Positions 34,417-46,514 of a DNA stretch of 64,000 bases are shown one piece after another. The stretch comes from Rhyacophila brunnea. Its lineage: Eukaryota > Arthropoda > Insecta > Trichoptera > Rhyacophilidae. The notes under the pieces are model-generated. The model did no database searches and was not told where the DNA came from. It saw only the letters and a program-made list of their open reading frames with translations. How positions within the stretch are numbered: position 1 is the stretch's first letter; every line of letters starts with the position of its first letter. Location of the stretch: assembly GCA_022495005.1 (NCBI GenBank), contig JAGYXB010002076.1, positions 124,001-188,000 of the forward strand. Reading direction: 5' to 3'. Position numbers and translations under genes: made by a program.

Positions 34417-35650
34417 TAATTTAATGCAGATTAGCATGATCGCTACATTTTTAAAAAAGTAACTTGCATTAAATAAATCATTCAGAAGCAGTAGGATAAT
34501 AAATATAATAAATAATTATTTTCTTTAATTGTACCTGATGAACTGTTTATAAAAAAAAAAAAACATTTATTTGTCACGCTTGAGTATAGTAGAATGTAGA
34601 ATCCAATAAACAAGTACTTAGGAAGTAGGGAACGGTGTATACTTCACAGAATACTATTACAGACAGCGATCAGCTTACACTATTCAAGTAGATTAATTTA
34701 ACGTTCATGTTAATCAGATGTCTCTAGCGTGAGGCAATATTCGACTGCCTTTCCTATATGCCGCCGAGTGCAGTAACATAACCCAATACCTGAAAATTCA
34801 TGGAATTTGGGACCACCGAATTGGTTGTTACATATCTTATGCATATTTTGGATAATTAAAACACTATTAAAAAGTCGTAATATTATTTGTGTGAAGCAGC
34901 TTACTTCTTGTTGTAAGATCACCAAAAGCCGGGTTTGACCTATGTAATCGCCGAAAGGGGTGAATTTATTGGACGTTATTACATATGTATATCACAGCCT
35001 TTATAGTCATTCCGCAATACACATTATATTTATATAAAACACACAGAATGCTGTATATATTAGTAATAATTTCATTTTAAGTAATATTGCTAATTATTAC
35101 AGAAACAACACATTCAAAAGGTCTTCTTATAGCGTTTATGATACAACGAGAACTCAAAAAAATATTTAAAAGGATTTATTATTTAAGCATTTTTTTAAAA
35201 TAGAATAGAACACAATTTAGAATCACAAATATTTATTAATACGTTTCTCTTGTTTTTTTCCTAATATTGAGCTACAAAATTTCTGCTGAAGTTTATTTAA
35301 CTGAACATAATAAATATACTGTATTTTAGTATATAATAATATTGTTTATGATAAAAACAACAGAAAAATATATTATTCATAATGAGTAGATTGATATAAT
35401 ATATAAGCCTGTAGTATTATAATTTATATCAGGTTAAATTATCTAAGAAATATTTGGATACATAAAAACGCTTTGATGATTGACTGAGCTATAAAATTTT
35501 CAAAATTAAGTGGTAATTGATCATTTTGACCTCTTAAAATTTCCAGAAGCTTTCGTTGTTCGCTTCTCTTAAAACTTATGTTGTTTTTTCAAATGGAAGA
35601 TTCAATAGAAGTAACTATCTATAAATATGTAAATAATGTTATGTTCTTAC
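34417..35650. other. Intronic DNA, nothing recognised
   Basis: A+T-rich sequence with a 13-base A run near 34550. A 71-codon minus frame at 34710-34925 lacks any Ig or other motif and is not treated as an exon. Confidence 0.45.
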
Positions 35651-35858
35651 CTAGTACATCCACACAGCCAAGTTGCTTCTTCATCACATTCGTATTTATC
35701 TGGCACATGTAGCAGCTCCTGTCACTCTCCTTGACCTGCCTGATGCGTAGTTGCCAGGTGCCAATGCCATCTTGGGCCACACTGATGCGAGGATTGTGAG
35801 TTACCACGCGGGTGTGGATAGTCAAGATCGTCTGATCTTCATTTTTTATCCAGGCAAT
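35651..35858 (-). CDS. Exon encoding the second half of Ig domain 1 (DIP/lachesin-like)
   Basis: This 208-nt exon encodes 69 residues plus one base. It starts after a polypyrimidine tract ending ACAG and ends at a GTAAGA donor. The translation runs IAWIKNEDQTILTIHTRV, then a GTWQLRI strand, then the Ig tyrosine-corner cysteine in CYMCQINT, and ends MKKQLGCVDVL. The Trp of AWIK and the Cys of YMCQ are the core Ig1 residues; the partner Cys lies on the upstream exon. The residue before CYMCQ is Ser (DRSCYMCQ), where I would expect Gly in this family. No N-glycosylation sequon is visible. The last base (G) joins TG of the next exon to make Val, giving the VPPDI linker. It is flanked by introns of 28.1 and 21.3 kb. 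Confidence 0.95.
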
Positions 35859-36109
35859 CTGTAGAAAATAAAAAATACGAACACTTAGAAATGAATTATA
35901 TTAAACGGTTTGTCCTTGTACAGGACAGTATTTTTCATAAAAGATTTTTTTCTTGTTCACTCACTTGTAATTATTATAATAAGCCAAAATAAAGATATTG
36001 ATTTTAAATAACTAATAAAATATTGTATTCTTGCATTATCATTCCATGGTTCTGCAATGCAATACCACATGTGTAGCTAACCTAATCAGTGAACCAGTGA
36101 TTCTTTTTT

Positions 36110-36494
36110 TACAGCGTTTTTCTTTACTCGTATTCTTATTTGTCCGGAAAAAAAACTTGCAATCGATTTTTAACTAACTTCCCGACTAGTTAGACATATG
36201 ACACTTTTAGAATATATCAGAACATGATGCCAATGCATTTTTTAATACTTTTAGCCATCTTTAATTACAATTAAATTCATTTTCAGTTAATTCTGTTTTG
36301 TATGAAAAGTTAGTTCGACATCATTATTGGTTGCTAGGACTCTGGGGTCCTAGCAACTAAATTATTAATATATACGTGCGTTACTATGCAAATCAATCCG
36401 ACATGTCAAGTACAATTTTTTTTGATCGTTTAAGCTAGTCATTTCAAAAATTTAAAAACGTATATAAAAAGTTCTTTTTATCATGTAATTACTA
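36110..36494 (+). repeat. Copy 4 of the ~430-bp dispersed repeat family
   Basis: It begins TACAGCGTTTTTCTTTACTC and ends past TTTAAAAACGTATATAAAA. Shared blocks: TTAACTAACTTCCCGACTAG, ATATCAGAACATGATGCCAA, TTATTGGTTGCTAGGACTC, GATCGTTTAAGCTAGTCA. The right terminal motif has lost three bases (ACGTATA instead of ACGTTGTATA). It lies about 250 bases upstream (in gene direction) of the Ig1 exon. Confidence 0.78.
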
Positions 36495-38985
36495 TACCTA
36501 TAGACGAAGGTTTTTTCAACATCATTCATAAATACTGTATTATATTATTTGTCATAATTATTACAATCTGTAATTTTTATATAAGTCTAAAGGCTTACAA
36601 GATTAAGGCCGTGACATAAAACTGTAAATTTAGATCGTAGTGCTATTTGTAGCATATACTTCGAATGCACATAATATGGTTAACAATTTGTAGAAAATGA
36701 TGATTGCTTAATATTAAAATGAAATGGTAATATTAATACATAAACGAAGTATGACGTGTTCATTTACTGCAAATAAGTTACCATACTGAATTCTAAGTTA
36801 CGCAATAACTAGTACTACCATTGGAATTCGCTGAATCTAAATTCCACTAATGCCACAGACTGGCTATATAATATTATAGACAACGTTGATATATCTATAG
36901 ATTATATTATTATTGTCATTTAAAATTACGGAATCTATTTTTAGATTATAGAGATGAATAGAGTGCATAATGATACTTGACAGAGAAATATAAAAAGTGT
37001 TAATAAATATTTCAAACAAAAAGAATCAAATATCGAATCGAGTGAGCATTCCCTTTATGTTGTCTGCCTCATAAAATCTCAGTGGTTTTTTCCGGTTTTT
37101 AGTTTTCCGGGATGGTTTTTTTTACGAACCGACGTGTGTCGCGGGAAAAATGTGACAGCCCGAAATCGGAGTAGGATTTTTTAAGGGTTTTTTTTTTGGT
37201 TTTTCGCTCGAATGCATTCTGATCCATTATGCTACTGAGTATTCGATGCTCAGTGAAAACAATAAGCTGTTATTTTATGAAATTGCTTTTCTTTTCTGTG
37301 AATAAGGACGTTGCGCATTTTCTTTAGCCCCAAATGGAAAACTAAACGATTCCGTAAGAATGGAAAGCAAACATAGGAATTTCCCGCTTTTCTCTAAGGG
37401 TCAAAATAAACTAGTTGTTTTATTATTTTCTCTCGGGTATCTTACTTGGAAATCTTTATATAAGGACTAACGGATATCAGTAAATTATTTCATTATTTTT
37501 GCTTTCAATAAAACAATATCAGCTATACGCCAAACGAATTTAACTGTGCATATATTATGAGAGTATTTCATACTTTTAAAATGTTTTCAAAGACACCATC
37601 GATGATAGCAAATGAATATGGTTATAATTTAAATTTTAACCGACTTAACCAAAATAAACGTATTAAGATTTTCTCAATTTATATAATAAAAACAGACATT
37701 CAATGTTGTAAATATAAATATTAGTAAATTTAAATCTGGAGATTTATAATTAATATCAATGTTGATAACTTTGAGTATATTCTGAATAGAAAACCAGCAG
37801 TTTATATTATTCTTTTAAATGTTGACAAGAATGTTTTATTTCTTTCTTATATATTATATATTTTATAAAAAAAAGTATTCCAAAAAGTTGTATGTATAAA
37901 AGCTTTTTAGAATAATGAAATAATATATTATAACTGACTTGCCAACATGTTACGAAAATGGTAACTATCATTTTGGTTTCCAGAGGGCCCTCATTTGGTA
38001 GTTTAAATTTACTGCTATAAATATATATTAAAACCTCACAAAAAAACATTTTTTTCAAAAATGTCATCGGTAAATCAGATAGAACTTAATTAAACTACAT
38101 TAAAATATTTCTTTGAATTTATTTTTTTAGATCGATATTGTTTATTTAAACAAAAAATGATCATTATCAATAAAAATATGTATTAAATTGTATGTGTCAT
38201 ATTTTGTCGAAAGATGCCACCAATAATTTAATAGTACTACTTTTTATACATCTTTGCGTAGGTTGTGTTTAAAAAGTAACTTTTTAACGGAACAATAAAC
38301 GAAATATCAAAACCAAAATAATTTTATGCATTAAATACACTCCAAAATTTTCATAAATTACCTATTAATTGATAAGAAAACGATTTATTTACTATGTATT
38401 TATATATGTATATTATTTTGTATTAGTTATTTTTGAATTTGGTTTCTATCTAAAAATACATTTAAAAAAAAAACGATAAGTATTATTTAAAATTAAATTT
38501 ATAGACGAATAATAATTATTACAATAACCGACATATTATTTTTAGTTAACTTAAAGTACGTACATAAGAAGAATGATTGTATCAAGACGTGACTATTATG
38601 TTCCGTCTGATTTACGATGACCAAAAAAGCAATTGTATACAAAATGATTATTACGCGAAGTGTTCTAAATTTTGTATACGAATAGCAAGCTAATAACAAT
38701 AAACCATTCATATCAAATTTCCTTTGAAGCAACCCTTATAAATTTGGAATACATTGTTGTATTACAGACATGGATAGAGTTTCTTCGAAAACGCCGAGTT
38801 AAATATTTCAATCGCCATACTGTTGCAAAGAGTTCGCTTGAATGCAGAAATATCAAACTATTATAATAACAGCCCATTATAAATATATTCGGTGATCATA
38901 TTAATGGACCCATTTTTTTAATTACTCGCATTCTGGCCAAAATCCAGGAAAAAAACCATATATTATATTATATGACATTGACAGT
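36495..38985. other. Intronic DNA, no recognised feature
   Basis: Mostly low-complexity A+T. A stretch at about 37080-37210 with T runs and CpG words (CCGACGTGTGTCGCGGG) stands out but has no coding or repeat signature. Confidence 0.4.
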
Positions 38986-39207
38986 TTTGTTGTTTAATTT
39001 AATAAAAACGCATTTTTTTGTAGTACTTATTCTACTTATAATCAATAAATTAGCACCGGTTTTGTCCACCTCAGAGGGACATTTTCAACTTGATTGAAAA
39101 TTTGGTTGAAAATGTCCCTCTGGGGTGGACGAAACCGGTCCTAATTTATTGATTAAAAGTGGAATAAGTACTTAAAAAAATTGCGTTTTATTAAATTTAA
39201 CAACAAT
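38986..39207. mobile_element. Long hairpin MITE, family H, copy 1
   Basis: The whole 220 bp folds on itself. Left arm words TTGTTGTTTAATTTAATAAA, TAGTACTTATTC, CACCGGTTTTGTCCACCTCA and GAGGGACATTTTCAAC are all inverted on the right, with a loop of about 14 bases (TTGATTGAAAATTT). Related sequences occur at 58111-58345 and, as a right half only, at 63270-63385. No coding capacity. Confidence 0.85.
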
Positions 39208-39547
39208 ACAATGCAGTTTCACCATGAATTGACAGTTAACAAAATAAAAGTGATTGATAGTTTCAAAATTCACTATTTTGAAATAATTGCAAAAACCCGC
39301 CAACAACCATAAGTTTCGAAATCATGTGACAGAGTAATTGTAATTTGAAGTTTAACTTGCCTTCTAAAATCAGGAACAATGCTAATTTCATTGAGCTTTA
39401 TATTGTGCATGTTCTATATATCGGAAGACCTTGATTATTTTTCTAGCATAGATAATATTTATATAATATAGACAAATAATTGTTGATAACTCTACAATAT
39501 ATCATATTGTTATTTTTAAAATGTCAGTAACGTCATAACAATTTTTT

Positions 39548-39790
39548 GTCAACCATGTCCGATCCTAATAGGATCATATGGGCCTCCACGGAGTAGAGGT
39601 TTGTATTAACAGATTTTGTTTTTTACGAGAAATGGATGTCAGCCACTTGCTCAACCTATTAGGTCCATACCCTGACTCACACACAAATAATTGAAAAAAC
39701 AATATGTGTACTTACCAGACCCAGTTTTTGAAACTGGGACCAACGACGTGATAGTCCAACGCTTAAGCCGCGCGGCCACCGTGGGCGTAG
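39548..39790 (-). repeat. tRNA-derived SINE family C, minus copy
   Basis: On the minus strand a tRNA-like head CCCACGGTGGCCGCGCGGCT then TAAGCGTTGGACTATCACG, with a decayed B-box region, leads to a body CTGACATCCATTTCTCGTAA and the tail TCCGTGGAGGCCCATATGAT then CCTATTAGGATCGGACATGG. The same order is seen at 61349-61598 and, in part, at 45297. Confidence 0.75.
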
Positions 39791-40185
39791 CAAATATTAA
39801 TACATAATCATGTTTAAAGTCGGTGGTGAAATATTATGAAATTACAGCTGTTGAATATAAATGAATCTCCAGTTTATTTCTATTGAACCAACAAACAAAG
39901 CTGAATTTAATATTTTATGAATATACCTACAACAGAAAAGGGACTTCTCTAAGTAATTAATACTGGTATATACTTTTATAATACATTTAAATAGAAAGGT
40001 ATTTACGTAAGTGTATTACTTATGTTCAGGTACCTATATAGATTCGTCAAAGGTGACCTCACATTATGTATTAAGCGCAAAGTGTTCAATCAATGTTTGC
40101 TATCAACACTCATATGCATGTGGAATATTGACTTTTAATGTATGATAAATCAAAAGAAAATACGAATAGGCATTCCGTGTAAAAA

Positions 40186-40490
40186 AAATACCAATGGATA
40201 AGGAAGCAAACAAGATTACGCGATGTGATAAAGATCGCTAAGCAGATGAAATAGAAATGGGCTGGACATGTCGCACGGCGAGTAGACAACCGCACAACAA
40301 TGCTGTCATACAGTGGTACTCAAAGGCACTAAACGCCCACAAGGGCGCTTTAAAACCCCCTGGATAGACGAACTCCTAAAGTTCGGTTGATGTAGGTTGC
40401 GGCAAAGAAATAGGGACTGAGAAGAGTGAAGGGAGCTAGAAGAGGCTTCATCCATCATTGGATTGATCCCGACTTATGATGATGATGATT
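40186..40490 (+). pseudogene. LINE reverse-transcriptase 3' end (RTE/Jockey-like)
   Basis: The plus strand reads WIRKQTRLRDVIKIAKQMK, a stop where Trp is expected, then KWAGHVARRVDNRTT, then (frame-shifted) PGWTN and SRRGFIHH. K.AK..KW.WAGHVAR is the near-universal tail of these insect reverse-transcriptase polyproteins. The piece ends in a short ATGATGATGATG run, a common 3' end for such LINEs. 5'-truncated, inactive. Confidence 0.75.
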
Positions 40491-41049
40491 ATTTATGAAT
40501 TTGCAGTGCAGTGTATACCTATCATATTTTTTAATATTTTTAACAATTTGTATAAAATCACATAGAATGCATTTTCAATCATTCGTTAGTATATTTCACA
40601 GTTAAAATTCAACCATACTTTATTATGACAATGTAAAATGGAATTTTACTATTTTTAATCAGCTGCGGTATTTCGGGATTCGTGATCAATGCTAATTGCT
40701 ACTATTAATAATGAATGACACGATGCGTTTGAATTTTCATTCGTAGAAAATTTTAAACTATTGAATAATTGTCATACGTACCTACAGAATATTACTATTT
40801 CGCTAATTAATATCTTTTAACTTAATAATAGTATACATGACCTAAACGCCATATTATAACTTTAAAAATGCTGAGATAAGAGTAACCATTGCTCATAACA
40901 TCAACAGGTAAAATAATGATCACAAAATATAATATAGTCTAAATTCTAACTAATAAAATTCACAAATATATCATCGTCATTGATGGGGATTAAAATTTCA
41001 TTAATTTTGTAGTAATCATACTACTCAGTACTCAACATTAAAATAAATA

Positions 41050-41565
41050 ACACACTTTAATAATATTATGTAGACTTTTTTTATTAAAACAAAACATTAT
41101 AACAATAATAATTATTGACAATGTTTCCTCGACTATACTAGTAACTAGACCAGTAGTGTTGAAAAATTATGACAATATCTATGGTAATACGTCATGTACT
41201 GCATTAATATAAATAAGAAGAATAATCTATGAATCTACACTCAACTTATAGAGTCCGTTACTAGACGTGCTGCTATTATCACAAGTTCTTTACTCGACAT
41301 AGAACATCTGTTATTCTACTCGAATCAAGTCTCTCAGTACATTTTTATAATTAATCTCTTAATCATACCGATCTCACCAGTACGTCATTACCTCGTGATT
41401 ATAATCTCACATCATCATCCTTATTATTGTATTCAGTATATTATTTTGTCAACTAATAAACTCTCATCTCAACCGCCAAGTAACAACGATCTACTCGTAT
41501 CTACCCAACTATCAACTATCAACTATCTCTCAACGATTCTATCTACCACCACCTCATCATAACTC
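41050..41565 (+). repeat. LTR-like dispersed repeat, copy 2 (plus)
   Basis: AACACACTTTAATAATATTA, ACAATGTTTCCTCGACTATA, AACTAGACCAGTAG, GACAATATCTATGGTAATAC, GTACTGCATTAATATAAATA, ACTCGACATAGAAC and TAATAAACTCTCATCTCAAC then CGCCAAGTAACAACG match copy 1 in order. The 3' part has a tandem CAACTATCAACTATC. It lies about 1.4 kb before a third copy in the same orientation. Confidence 0.6.
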
Positions 41566-42975
41566 ATCATACCTCGAAAATTTTACAACTATCGATTTAT
41601 GTCTGTGGTATTCTCTATAATATATTATTATGATATAATAAAAAAAATACAAAGTCAGTCGGTATTAGATATTAACATACTATGGACTTATATACTTAAT
41701 TTAATAATACGAAGCAGGATTAATTACTTAGAGACTTAGACGGTGTAACAATTGAAGTACCTCCTTATGATAGAGAGGGTTTTGAAGACGTTTTAAGACT
41801 TATCTACTAAAACTGTATACTACTATTCATACGCGTCAAACTAACTTTCTCTTATGTATACGTATATAGGACAGCATGGCCCCTATATCCTGAAATGGGC
41901 TATCAGACCAGGATATTTACTCCCATCCACATATCGATCAGATTAAGAGCAGTGTGATAATTTACAGAAGTCTTCCTCAAATGGTATTACAATTAAGGGT
42001 ATTCCGTGTATTCTAAATATATTCACTTGAATTATTTATTGCACTCGACCATATTATGAAGCACTGGTTGCGATCGTCTATAATCTGTCCAGCTGAGTAA
42101 AAATATAGAATGTCTATTTAGAGATTATATCAAAACAATCCAATAATTTTAAATAATATAAGAGAAGAGGTAGTTTAAAACTTGGGTTCTCATTTCACTA
42201 AATTCAAAAACACTGTCTTTTTACTTAGCAGGGCAGTAATTGTAGTGGCCAAGTAACATTTAACCCATCGGCATATTGGATAATATCTATTTAAGGAAAC
42301 ACGCTAAATTTAATTAAGTATAAAATAAAATTATATAAGTGAATTTTTTTTACTTGTACACCACATGAAATTGCATCGTACAGCCATATATTTTTTAATG
42401 TTAAAATAATTTAAGTAAAATAGCGCTCCAGGCGACTTTTTTACTATTGCAGCAGATTTGTGGCATGTGTTTATCTCACTTAACTGTTGACCAGCCACGC
42501 TAGATCACCCTCTAAGCCCGGGCCCTTAGACTAGCTCTGTCAGCCTCGCCCCCTCGTGGGCGCCATGATAGACATAAACTTAAAAATCTAATGTTGGTTT
42601 AATAATATTGAGATTTTAATAAAATAATTCCATTCCTAATTGTGTTGATCCATATGTCCGTGATGACTATCGACGTAATCGAGATTATCAGTTGGTTTGA
42701 AAAACCTGCCATTGGTGTTTGTAATTGGGAGCGAAATGACTGTGTTAAAAAACCAACTTTGGATATCGGTATACATATTGCACTTATTATTGGAATTAAT
42801 GGATATTATTTAATATATATTTTTTTAATACGGCTCGTTCAACTTATTTGGTAGATTCATCACTATGCTTACTATATATATGATTATTGATAACTTTACA
42901 GTATAAATACATACAGTATAAAGAAATAATTATTTGTCATAATATATGTAGCAATAATACCATATAATTACAAGG
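41566..42975. other. Sequence between two same-orientation LTR-like repeats
   Basis: No reverse transcriptase, gag or integrase motif is visible. A GC-richer piece at 42480-42570 (CTAAGCCCGGGCCCTTAGAC) and a 70-codon frame at 42642-42854 are unassigned. It could be the degenerate inside of a short non-autonomous LTR element, or unrelated DNA. Confidence 0.3.
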
Positions 42976-43480
42976 GTGACACACTTCAACATGTATTTTG
43001 TTGTTAAAACAAAAAAAACGTAGCGGAAACGATAGTCAGCATTTCCTTAATCATAATCTAGATCTATAGGGTTTATTATGACTTGTTAATTGCGACAATA
43101 TTACTAATAGTATATATTACATGGACTGCATTTGTATAAATAGCAAGGATAATCCTTAAATTCTCACTACAGCACTACTCACATCGAGTCCGTCACTCGG
43201 CGCACTATTCATCTCGAGTCCAATTTCTCGGTTATATTGACATCTCGGTATATTGCCAGTCAGTTCAATAGTATAATCAATCTTATCAGTAAATCCGTAC
43301 CTGCGATTATAACACCACTCTGTCATCTTTGTCATTGTATTTAATTTTTCTTGTATAGATAAATAAATACTCTTTTCTCGAAACTTCCAAGCAACGATGA
43401 ATTTATCTTCACCACGACATCAAAACCAAAGTAGTGACTTCGACGTGAAATCATCATCTCAAAGTGGTGATTCCGACGTG
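42976..43480 (+). repeat. LTR-like dispersed repeat, copy 3 (plus, diverged)
   Basis: GTGACACACTTCAACATG, TGTTGTTAAAAC, TCAGCATTTCCTTAATCATA, GCGACAATATTACTAATAGT, GGACTGCATTTGTATAAATA, then AATAAATACTCTTTTCTCG and TTCCAAGCAACGATGAATTT follow the order of copies 1 and 2 with clear divergence. The TATA-like TGTATAAATAG is well formed. Confidence 0.55.
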
Positions 43481-45296
43481 ATTATATTTTAAAATAAATA
43501 AATTGAAATTAACAATAATCGTGGTACGCACTAAATGACTTCAGAAATACCTAGATAGACATATTCGTAAAAATCCGTAGTCATAAAATACAATAGATGA
43601 AAGGAGTGTAGACTGTAGACACATAGAGAAGGCCTTCATACAACATTGATAAACCATAAAATATTTTTATAAGATATCTTCTATATGTAAATATTCAATT
43701 TAAAAGTTCAACATGCCTGCTTTAACATATCTAAATTCAATATCATTTACTATAGCGTGAAATTGAAAATTATATCAAGCCTCTAAACTTACCCAGAAAA
43801 TACAATTTTATTGTAGCCTACCAGAAATAATGTAACAGCCTCCGAGAATATTTTTCGCCTTAGGTGAAGATTTAAAACTTAAACATTTTACTGATACTGT
43901 TTTGTCCTGAGGGCGCTATTAACTTTAACATGATCGCATGAATATCATTACACTTTGTAGATAGGAACATATAAATTTTGACTTTCAATATTAATTGTAT
44001 TATAACTGAAAAAATCCAAAGAATTAAGTTAGATTTTAATACCCTGTAATGGACTAGTGAATGGAAAATCCGACTCTAAGCTTTTGGATAACGGGTTTAA
44101 ATCACATTGTAAAAATACTAATATGTATTTTAAAAATTTAATCATTTAATGATGCTGAAAGCAATTAAAAACTGATAGCGTAGCATCATCCAGGTAGGGA
44201 AAGAGTTATAGTTTTAAAAATGATATTGCTGATGAAGCATACAAACGAGTTTTGTAGATAAAAGCTGTACTATCTACTAAAACAATGTTTTATTGTGAAA
44301 ATTAAAATGTATAACATATTATAAATCATTTCTATCATATTATTAACATCGGGTTTTTCGCTTGACTGGATATATGAACATATTATGCATTTTACAGAGC
44401 ACATGACAATAATTAGTCATCTAACCAGTGATTGTTTAACTGACCCTTTATTGGCAATCAATGCTAATTCAGTAATCATTAAGAGACACTCACTATATAA
44501 AATAATTAACAATCACATTTTATAGGAGAGATTTTTAAATTTGGCACTGTGCGTGCTTCAAAAACATGAACCTGCAAAATGAAAAACTTATATAAGTAAT
44601 AACAGTCCAAGTTAAATGTTATTTTAATGTTTATAAAAATTTTCTCAAGGGAAAATAAAAAAATACAAACCCTTTATAAATGCAGCTATAATTCGAAGAT
44701 TATTGGTTTCTTTACCATAATCATGACGTTTGATTTTATTTTTCAAATAAATATTGAAACAAAAACGACCCGGGAGAACAAATAATAAAATTGGCGATAG
44801 AGATGTGAAAAGGGGTGAAAAACTAAACTAACGTGTTTAAAGTTTGACACCAGACATTGAAACAAAATACTCAATGTTTTATTGGAAAAGTTTTACATCA
44901 AAGGGTGTTTACAATAAGATTTTTACGTATTCTACTAGCAATAGTTTATATATAAATTATAGTTATTCAAGCGCACTGAGAAAAATAGTTCGGGGAGTGG
45001 GTCCATTTCGAAAAAAAATATCCATAATATTATTATATTGATTTTAAATGTGACGGGTGGGCGGTATTGTTAACGAAATTTTGCAAGTGGCACTGACTGC
45101 CAAATTTACCCCACCTATTATTATTTATAAATTATCATCATTTCAACCATATAATACGGCACTTTTCCAGGTACATACACCATACCCATACACTGCTCGC
45201 CTGGCAATCACTTGACCTACAAGGCAAAACATCCGGGTCACGAACCTTGTATAAAAAGTAATATTTTCAATTTCTTGGGGGGGGGAATCCAGGACG
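43481..45296. other. Intronic DNA, nothing recognised
   Basis: A+T-rich. A 65-codon plus frame at 44844-45041 has no motif. A nine-G run sits near 45277. Confidence 0.45.
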
Positions 45297-45398
45297 ATGA
45301 AGTGGCTGACATCCATTTCTCGTAAAAACAAAATCTGTTAAAACAACCCTCGACTATGTGGAGGCCCATAATATAGGTTCGGACACGGTAAAAAAATG
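45297..45398 (+). repeat. tRNA-derived SINE family C, 3' fragment
   Basis: AGTGGCTGACATCCATTTCT, CGTAAAAACAAAATCTGTTA, then TGTGGAGGCCCATAATATAG and TTCGGACACGG match the second half of the copies at 39548 (minus) and 61349 (plus). The tRNA head is not present. Confidence 0.7.
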
Positions 45399-46514
45399 AT
45401 TATAATTTAAAATATAAATTACATTCAGAGTGGAATATGTGAGATTTGATATTGTACATTGTAAGTGTAAAGAAAAGCGTCTAGGCAAAAAGCGATATAT
45501 CTAACACCGTAGAAAACAAAAACAATCATATAAACAAGTCATTTCATATATTTCCAGTCACATTTGCCTTTTCTTTTACAGGAAAAACAACAAATGGATG
45601 GCAGGATGATGAAAGTTCTTTCTACGCTGCATTGTGAAAATTTCCTAGATATATTTTAGTAAAAGAAAAATAATATTGCAGTGGAGAATTTTACGTGACG
45701 TTTTATTAAAAATTGAAATTTTATTTTTGCTGCTTTCACTAGCTATATAATGCATCAGACTAGTTTGAGCAAAGCCTTGTATTTAAATATGTGTATGAAT
45801 TTTATATTTTCATATATCAAAAGAAAAATTTCAGGTATCTGTTTTTTACGGACTTTGCAACTGGAGTCTGTATTTACCTTAATTTAACTAGCAAAAGGTA
45901 TGACAGTAGTTTATAGATAGTTAATAACCCAATACAATATGATTAAAATGTATCTTAAGAACAAAATTGATAACAAATTTCAAAGCAATAAATATAACAT
46001 ATAACGTAATCTGTCTTATATAATTGATGAAGATGTAAGACAATTGACGAGAAAAAGAGTTTTTTAAAAGTGTTGCACAGTATTTATTATGCTCTATTTA
46101 AGTAAATGATATGGATGAAGAATAATTAGTATTAACTATATTAGATAAACATAATATATAATAATTTTAAATGAAATCTTCACAAAGATCATCGCATCGT
46201 ATGTCTAATCTTGCTTTAGGACATTGTAGATTTTTTAATTGATCCAGCTTACGCATCCTGATTCCTGACCATAATATTTTTTCAGTACATATTTAATGGT
46301 GGATTTAGTCATGATTTCACTAGGACATAGCAACAGTGTCCTCTCTACTGTCATACATGTGTTTTCTATGTATTTACACCTCTACTACGCTAACATTGCA
46401 GGTCTGCTTGACAACTAATGGTCATTATACACAATGCTCAATTAATTACTTTGGTAAATACCATAATACATTAATGTCCTATTGATAACAACATATTCAA
46501 CATATAATATTTAT

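Noticed and set aside
34710..34925. 71-codon minus-strand frame as an alternative exon between Ig1 and Ig2
   Set aside because: The flanking exons already join in frame through a split Val codon, and this frame has no Ig motif.
37807..38067. 86-codon minus-strand hydrophobic frame
   Set aside because: Phe/Ile/Lys/Tyr-rich translation expected from A+T-rich DNA; no splice-compatible Ig or membrane-anchor features.
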